Shown here piece after piece: positions 5,397-10,656 of a stretch of 10,656 bases of DNA (its first letter is position 1; each line of letters opens with the position of its first letter). The notes under the pieces are model-generated. The model made no database searches and was not told the DNA's origin. It saw only the letters and a list, made by a program, of their open reading frames with translations. The translations under genes were made by a program, and so were the position numbers. Source of the stretch: Intestinibacter sp034113885 (lineage in GTDB: Bacteria > Bacillota > Clostridia > Peptostreptococcales > Peptostreptococcaceae); contig NZ_JAXEWM010000077.1 in NCBI RefSeq assembly GCF_034113885.1, positions 1 to 10,656 of the forward strand. Direction: 5' to 3'.

Positions 5397-7043
5397 GTGC
5401 ATAAGGCGTTATATAGAGTATATAGACCTAAGAGTTTTAATGATATAGTAGGTCAAGAGCATATAGTTAGAACTTTAAAAAATCAAATAGAAAGCCAAAA
5501 TGTAGGGCATGCATATTTATTTTGTGGTACAAGAGGTACAGGTAAAACATCTACAGCAAAGATATTTTCTAGGGCTGTAAATTGTACTGATCTACATGAT
5601 AATGAACCTTGTAATGAATGTGAAAGCTGTAGAGAAATTTTAGAAGATAAAACTATGGATGTAGTTGAAATAGATGCTGCTTCAAATAACAGTGTAGACG
5701 ATATAAGAGAATTAAGAGAAAATGTAAAGTATTCTCCTTCTAAATCTAAATATAAAGTATATATAATCGATGAGGTTCATATGCTATCACAAGGAGCATT
5801 TAATGCGCTTTTAAAGACATTAGAAGAGCCACCGTCATATGTTATATTTATATTGGCCACTACAGAACCGCATAAAATTCCTGCAACAATACTGTCTAGA
5901 TGTCAACGATTTGATTTTAAAAGAGTTACAGTCAAAGATATTTCCTCTAGAATGAAATATATATGTGAAAAAGAAGGAATAGAAGCTGACGATAAAGCAT
6001 TAAATTTAATAGCTAGAAATTCACAAGGTGCACTTAGAGATGCACTTAGTATATTAGACCAATGTATATCATTTCAAGGGCATACTATAAGCTATAACGA
6101 TGTAATTGAGCTTTTAGGAAGTGTAAATATAGAACAATTATTTGATTTGGCAGACTCAATAATAAAAGAAAATACAAAAAAATCACTTCAAATCCTAAAT
6201 GATTTTATCGTTTGGGGTAAGGATGTAAGAAATTTAGTAAACGATTTAATAGATCATTTCAGAAATTTAATGGTTTGCAAAATTTCAAATGACCTAGATG
6301 ATATTATATCACTGCCAGAGGAAACTATAGATTTACTCAAAAAACAGGCAAATACAATAGATACAAACAACTTGATAAGAATTTTAAATATATTATCAGA
6401 AACACAAGATGCTATGAAAACTTCATCAAATCCAAGGGTTCTTATGGAAGTGACTATGATAAAAATAGTTCAACCTATGTTTGATGAAAGTAAAGAAGCT
6501 CTAATTAAGAGAATAGAGAACTTAGAAAAGAAAATTGAATCAGGAAATATAAAAGTTAATCACATATCCACAAATCAATCAGTGGATAACTTTGATAAAA
6601 ATGATCAAATCGACAAAAATATACAAGAAATTCAATCAGAAGAAAATATAGAATATGAAAATATAAAAAATGATGATGTTAAATTAATTCAAAAATCATG
6701 GAAAAATATATTACAAAAGATGAAAGAAGATAAGGAGCAGGTAACTAGAGCCTTACTTCAAGATGTAGATAGCTTTAATGTATCAGAGGACACTCTATAT
6801 ATAATTTTTACGGACAATTATTCCTTTGCTAAATCTAGATTGGATTCACCTAAAACTATACAATACGTGGAAAAAGTAATAAGAGAAGTATTGAATAGAA
6901 GCTTCAATGTAAAAATAGCTTTAAAATCTCAAGTAGTAAATTTAAATACTGAGATAAAAAAAGAGGATAAAGGTGAAAAGATATTAAAAGATATAGTAAG
7001 CGAGGATATATTAGAAGTAAAAGATAGTATTGAAAAAAGCTGA
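5397..7043 (+). CDS. dnaX: DNA polymerase III subunit tau (clamp loader)
   Basis: AAA+ motor subunit of the clamp loader, which places the beta clamp on primed DNA and links the polymerases at the fork. At 548 residues it is close to B. subtilis DnaX (about 563). Visible parts are Walker A GTRGTGKT (44-51), zinc cysteines Cys63, Cys72, Cys75 and Cys78, Walker B IIDEVH (123-128), sensor 1 LATTEPHK (153-160), the SRC arginine finger (Arg168), and sensor 2 GALRDA (Arg214). The C-terminal third has a charged, Asn/Asp-rich linker (about 375-425) and then a tau-specific domain. The start is GTG at 5397 with GGGGAG six bases upstream, matching the usual ALYRVYRP N-terminus. An out-of-frame ATG overlaps it (ATGTG, 5395). 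It is the first gene of the dnaX-ybaB-recR operon. A7 runs exist, but none looks like a genuine gamma frameshift site. Confidence 0.96.
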   Translation: MHKALYRVYRPKSFNDIVGQEHIVRTLKNQIESQNVGHAYLFCGTRGTGKTSTAKIFSRAVNCTDLHDNEPCNECESCREILEDKTMDVVEIDAASNNSVDDIRELRENVKYSPSKSKYKVYIIDEVHMLSQGAFNALLKTLEEPPSYVIFILATTEPHKIPATILSRCQRFDFKRVTVKDISSRMKYICEKEGIEADDKALNLIARNSQGALRDALSILDQCISFQGHTISYNDVIELLGSVNIEQLFDLADSIIKENTKKSLQILNDFIVWGKDVRNLVNDLIDHFRNLMVCKISNDLDDIISLPEETIDLLKKQANTIDTNNLIRILNILSETQDAMKTSSNPRVLMEVTMIKIVQPMFDESKEALIKRIENLEKKIESGNIKVNHISTNQSVDNFDKNDQIDKNIQEIQSEENIEYENIKNDDVKLIQKSWKNILQKMKEDKEQVTRALLQDVDSFNVSEDTLYIIFTDNYSFAKSRLDSPKTIQYVEKVIREVLNRSFNVKIALKSQVVNLNTEIKKEDKGEKILKDIVSEDILEVKDSIEKS

Positions 7044-7102
7044 AATAAATGATAATAATTATATTATGATACAATGAAAAATTTTTTAAGGAGGAAAGAT
7101 AA

Positions 7103-7447
7103 ATGGCTAAAAAAGGATTTGGCGGAGGAATGATGCCAGGAAATATGAATCAACTTTTAAAGCAAGCTCAAAAAATGCAAGATAATATGCAAAAAATGCA
7201 ACAAGAATTAGAAGCTAAAGAGTTTGAAGTATCTGTAGGAGGAGGAGCTGTAACTGTTAAAGTTAATGGTAAAAAAGAGCTTTTAGACATAAATATGAAA
7301 CCAGAAGTTGTTGACCCAGATGATATAGAAATGTTACAAGATTTAGTAATAAGTGCTGTAAACGAAGCTTTAAGAAAAGTTGACGATGCTCAATCATCTC
7401 AAATGAGTAAAATGACTGGGGGAATGAATATACCAGGATTATTTTAG
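7103..7447 (+). CDS. YbaB/EbfC family nucleoid-associated protein
   Basis: Small dimeric DNA-binding protein of the YbaB/EbfC family (YaaK in B. subtilis), whose exact role is still unclear. At 114 residues it has family length. The N-terminus is Gly/Met-rich (FGGGMMPGNMNQLLKQAQKM), followed by a Gln/Met-rich helix (about 16-40), the conserved EVSVGGGAVTVKVNG (42-56), and the acidic PEVVDPDDIEMLQDLVISAV (68-87) before the C-terminal helix. The ATG has a strong AAGGAGG ribosome site. It lies 59 bases after dnaX and 12 bases before recR, the near-universal dnaX-ybaB-recR order. An AT-rich TATGATACAAT stretch at about 7066 could add a weak internal promoter, but I would not rely on it. Confidence 0.95.
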   Translation: MAKKGFGGGMMPGNMNQLLKQAQKMQDNMQKMQQELEAKEFEVSVGGGAVTVKVNGKKELLDINMKPEVVDPDDIEMLQDLVISAVNEALRKVDDAQSSQMSKMTGGMNIPGLF

Positions 7448-7459
7448 TAGGTGATAATG

Positions 7460-8059
7460 ATGCAATATTATACAGAGCCTATAAGTAGGCTTATTGAAGA
7501 ATTTTCAAAGCTTCCAGGAGTAGGTAAAAAAACGGCTCAAAGATTGGCTTTTCATATTATTAATATGAATACGAATGATGTAGAAGCTCTATCAAAGGCG
7601 ATTTTAGATGCGAAAAGAAAAGTCAAATACTGTTCCATATGTTGTAATATAACAGATAAGGACCCTTGCAGTATGTGTTCTAATCCAAACAGAGATCCAA
7701 GCGTAATATGTGTAGTAGAAGATCCTAGAGATGTAGCGGCTATGGAAAAAATAAAAGAATTTAAGGGACAATACCATGTTTTAAACGGTGTAATTTCACC
7801 TATGGATGGTGTGGGACCGGATATGATAAACATAAAGGAATTAATCCAAAGATTAGGCAATCAAGAGGTTAAGGAAATAATAATGGCTACTAATCCAACT
7901 ATAGAGGGAGAAGCTACAGCTATGTATATAGCTAGACTTATAAAGCCTATGGGAATTAAAGTCACTAGAATAGCTCATGGGTTACCTGTAGGAGGAGATT
8001 TAGAATATGCCGATGAAGTTACTATATCTAAAGCCTTGGAAGGAAGAAGAGAAATATAA
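7460..8059 (+). CDS. recR: recombination protein RecR
   Basis: Ring-forming DNA-binding protein of the RecFOR pathway. With RecO it helps load RecA on SSB-coated gaps. At 199 residues it is the normal length. In order: helix-hairpin-helix LPGVGKKTAQRLAFHI (18-33); C4 zinc finger Cys58, Cys61, Cys70, Cys73; Toprim domain from VICVVEDPRDV (82-92) with ATNPTIEGEATAMYI (143-157); and the conserved C-terminus RIAHGLPVGGDLEYADEVTI (170-189). Three candidate starts lie within ten bases (GTG 7451, ATG 7457, ATG 7460). ATG 7460 is chosen because it gives MQYYTEPIS, like other RecR proteins (MQYPEPIS in B. subtilis as I recall it), and has the best spacing from TAGGTG. It is the last gene before a strong terminator. 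Confidence 0.95.
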   Translation: MQYYTEPISRLIEEFSKLPGVGKKTAQRLAFHIINMNTNDVEALSKAILDAKRKVKYCSICCNITDKDPCSMCSNPNRDPSVICVVEDPRDVAAMEKIKEFKGQYHVLNGVISPMDGVGPDMINIKELIQRLGNQEVKEIIMATNPTIEGEATAMYIARLIKPMGIKVTRIAHGLPVGGDLEYADEVTISKALEGRREI

Positions 8060-8082
8060 TAAAAATTTTTAATAAATATAGG

Positions 8083-8126
8083 AAATCAGCGTGGAATAAT
8101 ATGTTTTATTTTGCGCTGATTTTTTT
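8083..8126 (+). terminator. recR operon terminator
   Basis: AAATCAGCG (8083-8091) pairs perfectly with CGCTGATTT (8114-8122). The stem continues inward through G:U and A:U pairs to about 17 bp with a 6-base loop (8100-8105). A TTTTTTT tail follows, ending the dnaX-ybaB-recR unit. Confidence 0.9.
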
Positions 8127-8137
8127 AATTTACTTAA

Positions 8138-8166
8138 TTGAATCGTTAAAAACATTGTTGTATAAT
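8138..8166 (+). promoter_or_regulatory. sigma-A promoter of the small gene at 8197
   Basis: TTGAAT (8138-8143), exactly 17 bases, and a perfect TATAAT (8161-8166). The -35 overlaps the 9-base element AATCGTTAA (8141-8149) that is also found twice around the niaR promoter. Confidence 0.8.
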
Positions 8167-8196
8167 CTTATTAATAAATTTAAATAGAGGTGTAAA

Positions 8197-8400
8197 ATGA
8201 AAACAACTATGGATTTTGAGGAGTATACTGTTAATAAAGAAAAAAGACAGAGAAAAATTGAATCTAAAAAAAGAGACAAATCAAAAAGTACAACTAAAAG
8301 AAAAAAACATGTAGTAAAGGACAATAGAAATAGCTCTTTCAGAAATAACTACAAGAATTATCAGTATGATTATGAAGAAGATTTTTATGAGCCATATTAA
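8197..8400 (+). CDS. small Lys/Arg-rich protein with tyrosine-rich tail, function unknown
   Basis: I do not recognise this 67-residue protein. Residues 14-49 are strongly basic (12 Lys and 6 Arg) with Ser/Thr and no hydrophobic core. Residues 52-67 are rich in Tyr, Asp and Glu (six Tyr in 16 residues, ending EPY). There is no signal peptide, membrane segment or cysteine. The composition suggests a disordered protein that may bind nucleic acid or a ribosomal or membrane partner; that is inference only. It is probably a real gene: a consensus promoter lies upstream, an AGAGGTG ribosome site is seven bases before the ATG, and a terminator follows. It sits where B. subtilis has yaaL and bofA after recR, but does not resemble either. 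Confidence 0.75.
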   Translation: MKTTMDFEEYTVNKEKRQRKIESKKRDKSKSTTKRKKHVVKDNRNSSFRNNYKNYQYDYEEDFYEPY

Positions 8401-8425
8401 AATTAAAAGACGATATTGTAAAATC

Positions 8426-8452
8426 AGCCAACTCATTAGAGTTGGCTTTATT
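8426..8452. terminator. terminator after the small gene, probably bidirectional
   Basis: AGCCAACTC (8426-8434) and GAGTTGGCT (8439-8447) form a perfect 9-bp stem with an ATTA loop. TTTATT follows on the plus strand. Read from the minus strand it is followed by GATTTTAC, so it may also serve the converging glycosyltransferase gene that ends 50 bases away. Confidence 0.85.
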
Positions 8453-8501
8453 AATTACTTATTGAATTATGTACTTTTGGTTATATGTTATATTGATAAG
8501 A

Positions 8502-9665
8502 TTAACCGATTATATCAATTACCAAGTTTGCTATATCTTCAGCTGTGTTTTGTTTTTTTATAGCTTTTATGTTGTTTTTAATTAATTCTATTCTAGATGG
8601 ATTGTCTATAAGAACTTTTAGTAATACAGAAAGAGTGAATTTTTTAGAAGTTCTTATAGCAGCACCACAATTTGATAAAAAGTCTAGGTTTTCTTCTTCT
8701 GGTCCAGGGATGTAATAAGGAATGATCATCGGTAATTCCTTTATTAAACATTCAGTAGTTGTCAAGCCACCTGGTTTTGAAATCATTATATCAACAGATG
8801 ATAATATATCGTTCATTTTTTTAGTAAAACCAAGCACAGATATATTTTTATCAAATGCATGTTTATCAATTGATTTTTCTAATTTTTCTTTTAAGCTTTC
8901 ATTTCTTCCTGCGATTACAAGTATTTGAAAATCTCTGTCTATAGATATTAATTCCTTTAAGGTATCTTTTATATTTCCAGCTCCAAAGCTACCACCCATT
9001 ACTAATACAGTAAATTTATCAGGAATAAGTCCTAATTCTTCAAGCACAACACTTTTGTCTCTATGCTCTAAAAATGATTTTTCAACAGGGATGCCATATA
9101 CCTTTATCTTTTTATCGTCTATGCCCTCTGAGATTAAAACCTCTCTTACATATTCGTCTCCAGCGATATAATAATCAATTTCATCTTGGATATATGTTGA
9201 ATGAGCTGTGTAATCAGTTAAAACTGATATAAGAGGCGGAATGTAAAAGCTACTAAAAATATTGTTGTCAGGATATTTTTTCTTTAAAGTGCTTAGAGCT
9301 ATCATAGGAAATGGATGAGTTCCTATGATTAAGTCAGGTTTGGAATCCTTCAATAATTTTTTTAGCTTTGAACACATAAGAGTATTAAATAAATTGCCTT
9401 TAAACTCATTTTTTGCCATTATATTAGCATCAGATATTTTGTACATACCACCCCAAGCTTTAGGTGTGTATTTAGCTGATTTTTCATAACCACTAGAGAT
9501 GATTTTATCTGTTGCTGTGTTTATCATTTTTAAACTATCTACAATTTCGCAATCGATATATTCTCCATCGATTGATTTTTTTTCTAGTTCGTCTTTTATT
9601 GCGTGGGCTGCTCTATTATGCCCCCCACCTGTAGAGGCGGACATAATTAGTACCTTTTTCGACAT
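8502..9665 (-). CDS. processive diacylglycerol glycosyltransferase (UgtP / MGDG synthase family, GT28)
   Basis: GT-B fold glycosyltransferase that moves a sugar from a UDP-sugar to diacylglycerol, making glycolipids for the membrane and, in many Firmicutes, the lipoteichoic acid anchor. At 387 residues it matches B. subtilis UgtP (about 382). The N-terminal MGDG-synthase domain begins MSASTGGGHNRAA (8-20) with the conserved GGGH, then GTHPFPM (115-121) and the acceptor-side VLTDYTAHSTYI (148-159). The C-terminal GT28 domain has VMGGSFGAGNIK (222-233), VLGFTKKMNDILSSVDIMI (277-295) and the nucleotide-sugar motif SKPGGLTTTE (296-305). There is no membrane span, as expected for a peripheral enzyme. 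AGGAGG lies nine bases before the ATG. The sugar (glucose or galactose) and the number of sugars added cannot be read from the sequence. Confidence 0.9.
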   Translation of the reverse strand: MSKKVLIMSASTGGGHNRAAHAIKDELEKKSIDGEYIDCEIVDSLKMINTATDKIISSGYEKSAKYTPKAWGGMYKISDANIMAKNEFKGNLFNTLMCSKLKKLLKDSKPDLIIGTHPFPMIALSTLKKKYPDNNIFSSFYIPPLISVLTDYTAHSTYIQDEIDYYIAGDEYVREVLISEGIDDKKIKVYGIPVEKSFLEHRDKSVVLEELGLIPDKFTVLVMGGSFGAGNIKDTLKELISIDRDFQILVIAGRNESLKEKLEKSIDKHAFDKNISVLGFTKKMNDILSSVDIMISKPGGLTTTECLIKELPMIIPYYIPGPEEENLDFLSNCGAAIRTSKKFTLSVLLKVLIDNPSRIELIKNNIKAIKKQNTAEDIANLVIDIIG

Positions 9666-9696
9666 TACAAATAACCTCCTAATTATTATGATTATA

Positions 9697-9725
9697 TTGC
9701 TTTATTTTTATAAATTATGTACTAT
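9697..9725 (+). promoter_or_regulatory. possible promoter of the glutaredoxin-like gene
   Basis: TTGCTT (9697-9702), 17 bases, TACTAT (9720-9725). The intergenic DNA is so AT-rich that other -10-like hexamers occur, so this is one candidate only. Confidence 0.35.
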
Positions 9726-9745
9726 TAATTATATTTTTATAATTT

Positions 9746-9775
9746 ATAATACATATTAATTTTATAATATGTAAA
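9746..9775 (-). promoter_or_regulatory. possible promoter of the glycosyltransferase gene with overlapping dyad
   Basis: On the minus strand, TTTACA (9775-9770) and TATTAT (9751-9746) are 18 bases apart. A perfect dyad TACATATTA (9750-9758) / TAATATGTA (9765-9773) fills the spacer and overlaps both hexamers, as an operator would. The DNA is AT-rich, so chance remains possible. Confidence 0.4.
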
Positions 9776-9819
9776 ACTGAAAATAAAGTAAAATATAGGA
9801 AATAGGGAGTTGAAGCGTA

Positions 9820-10050
9820 TTGAAGAAAATAGAAATGTACACAAGTGATACTTGTCCGAATTGTGTAAAATTGAAAGAGTTCTTGAAAAAAAATAATATA
9901 GAATATACTGAATATAATATATCAAAGAGTGAAAAATATAGAAAAGAACTTATAAAAGAAGGCTTTTTATCTGTACCAGTTATGAAAATAGATAATGATT
10001 ATGTTTTAGGATTTGATGTACCTAGGATAAAACAATTATTATCTTTATAA
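9820..10050 (+). CDS. glutaredoxin-like thiol-disulfide protein (CPNC)
   Basis: Thioredoxin-fold protein of 76 residues, the size of small glutaredoxins and NrdH-like proteins. The first strand KKIEMYTS leads to the redox motif CPNC (Cys13, Cys16) at the start of helix 1, followed by LKEFLKKNNIEYTEYNIS. The cis-proline loop SVPVMKI (51-57) and the late GFD motif (64-66) are also typical. It could reduce protein disulfides or supply electrons to a reductase; the partner is unknown and no reductase gene is nearby. The start appears to be TTG at 9820, since the first strand needs these residues and GGGAG lies ten bases upstream. The next in-frame ATG (9835) would remove that strand and has no ribosome site. 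It is divergent from the glycosyltransferase. Confidence 0.85.
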   Translation: MKKIEMYTSDTCPNCVKLKEFLKKNNIEYTEYNISKSEKYRKELIKEGFLSVPVMKIDNDYVLGFDVPRIKQLLSL

Positions 10051-10233
10051 AATTTATTGTTATAAAAATTTACTATTATAGGCATACTAATTGAAGATAA
10101 TAATTTTATTTCATAGATTTTATAGAAATATATTTTTTATAAAATCTATGATGAATTATAGGGGTTTTTAATAGATTTATTTAGGTATATCTTACGAGAA
10201 TATACAAATAATAAAAATAAAATAAAAAAAGTA
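10051..10233. other. non-coding interval with a 14-bp perfect hairpin, upstream of rRNA promoters
   Basis: No protein gene is supported here. The main structure is TCATAGATTTTATA (10111-10124) pairing perfectly with its complement at 10138-10151 around a 13-base loop that includes TTTTTT. It follows the glutaredoxin gene by 60 bases and may be its terminator, but no T-tract follows it on the plus strand. The rest is AT-rich, and the A-rich run at 10206-10230 sits where an UP element of the first rRNA promoter would be. Confidence 0.5.
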
Positions 10234-10262
10234 TTGACGAAAGTTTTTTTTGGTGGTATAGT
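10234..10262 (+). promoter_or_regulatory. rRNA operon promoter P1
   Basis: TTGACG (10234-10239), exactly 17 bases, TATAGT (10257-10262), preceded by an A-rich UP-like tract. The predicted start near 10269 puts the GTCCTT/AAGGAC hairpin (10270-10288) at the extreme 5' end of the transcript. Confidence 0.8.
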
Positions 10263-10269
10263 ATTACTT

Positions 10270-10342
10270 GTCCTTGAGAGAAAAGGACGAGAGCTTGAGA
10301 AGTTTAAGAGTTTTAAAGTTTTAAATGAAAAAAACTTTAAAA
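10270..10342 (+). other. two hairpins between rRNA promoters P1 and P2
   Basis: GTCCTT (10270-10275) pairs with AAGGAC (10283-10288). Further on, TTTTAAAGTTTT (10311-10322) pairs perfectly over 12 bp with AAAACTTTAAAA (10331-10342) around an 8-base loop, ending six bases before the P2 -35. Neither is followed by a U-tract. Only transcripts from P1 would contain them; their roles are unknown. Confidence 0.5.
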
Positions 10343-10348
10343 AAGTTC

Positions 10349-10377
10349 TTGACAAAAAAATAAAATTTTGTTAAACT
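10349..10377 (+). promoter_or_regulatory. rRNA operon promoter P2
   Basis: A perfect -35 TTGACA (10349-10354), 17 bases, and TAAACT (10372-10377) as -10. The start near 10384 gives a leader of about 180 bases before 16S. It is the closer of the two tandem rRNA promoters. Confidence 0.8.
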
Positions 10378-10398
10378 AATTAAGCTGACTTAAGCAAA

Positions 10399-10418
10399 TG
10401 AACTTTGAAAATTAAACA
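10399..10418 (+). promoter_or_regulatory. boxA-like antitermination element in the rRNA leader
   Basis: TGAACTTTGAAAATTAAAC resembles the Firmicute leader element TTCTTTGAAAACTAAAC, the boxA region bound by NusB/NusE for rRNA antitermination. It lies about 15 bases after the predicted P2 start. The assignment rests on similarity and position. Confidence 0.6.
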
Positions 10419-10436
10419 GTAGGTTAAATAATAAAC

Positions 10437-10566
10437 TTTAATTCACACGAATTAAAAGCAACAAACCAAGCCAGATATTCGATAATGATTAGTTTGAGCA
10501 GGAAACTTTATTTTGAGCAATTGACATGAGCGAAGCGAATGGACATTGCGACATAAAGTGTAACTT

Positions 10567-10569
<3 letters not shown>
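10437..10569 (+). other. 16S leader hairpins and a 14-base direct repeat
   Basis: Three stems are visible: TTTAATTC/GAATTAAA (10437-10444, 10449-10456) with loop ACAC; GCAAT/ATTGC (10517-10521, 10545-10549) with inner CAT/ATG (10525-10527, 10539-10541); and ATAAAGT/ACTTTAT (10553-10559, 10563-10569) at the 16S 5' end. AACTTTATTTTGAG occurs at 10504-10517 and again at 10562-10575, across the mature 5' end. These are probably pre-rRNA folding and processing signals. Confidence 0.5.

Positions 10570-10656
<87 letters not shown>

Noticed and set aside
6175..6182. A7 run in dnaX as a programmed -1 frameshift making a short gamma subunit
   Set aside because: A shift here would end after only about 266 residues, losing domain III needed in gamma, and I see no stimulating hairpin or internal Shine-Dalgarno. 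The A7 near 6955 lies too close to the end to matter.
8366..8563. Plus-strand open frame after the small gene
   Set aside because: It overlaps the end of the small gene, runs through its terminator and into the converging gene, and lacks a ribosome site.
8722..9759. Plus-strand open frames opposite the glycosyltransferase gene
   Set aside because: Antisense shadows of a gene with clear family motifs.

Overview
The window is AT-rich DNA from a low-GC Firmicute. It most resembles the Peptostreptococcaceae (Clostridioides and relatives). This rests on the 5' end of the 16S gene, the large Bacillus/Clostridium-type SRP RNA, the gene order tadA - SRP RNA - dnaX - ybaB - recR familiar from Bacillus and clostridia, and strong AGGAGG ribosome sites with sigma-A promoters. 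The species cannot be fixed from this sequence alone.

Layout: the window starts in the last bases of one rRNA operon (23S 3' end, then 5S) and ends in the leader and first ~90 bases of a second rRNA operon on the same strand. Everything between is a ~10 kb island of housekeeping genes bounded by two co-directional rrn operons. Positions 414-3452 (minus strand) hold a tight nadA-nadB-nadC operon for de novo NAD synthesis from aspartate. It converges on the first rrn operon across a bidirectional terminator. Divergent from nadA is niaR, encoding the niacin-responsive repressor, and a 20-bp NiaR-type palindrome lies at the nadA transcription start. Positions 4340-5258 hold tadA (tRNA wobble deaminase), tRNA-Ser(GGA) and the SRP RNA, which look like one transcription unit. 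Positions 5322-8126 hold dnaX, ybaB and recR (replication clamp loader, nucleoid protein, recombination mediator), ending in a strong terminator. A free-standing small gene (8197-8400) of unknown function follows, with its own promoter and terminator.

Next, a minus-strand processive diacylglycerol glycosyltransferase of the UgtP/MGDG synthase type (8502-9665) is divergent from a small glutaredoxin-like gene (9820-10050). The final ~520 bases hold no protein gene: a long unassigned hairpin, two tandem rRNA promoters, a boxA-like element, several leader hairpins and the 16S start.

Most of the region is ordinary core genome. I see no CRISPR array, transposon, phage or defence system. The points worth a second look are regulatory: a 9-base element in inverted copies around the niaR promoter and again in the small gene's promoter; the tRNA starting three bases after the tadA stop; an ATG/GTG overlap at the dnaX start; a perfect dyad between the glycosyltransferase and glutaredoxin genes; and unusual hairpins around the rRNA promoters. 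The small Lys/Arg-rich protein with a tyrosine-rich tail is the only protein gene I could not assign.
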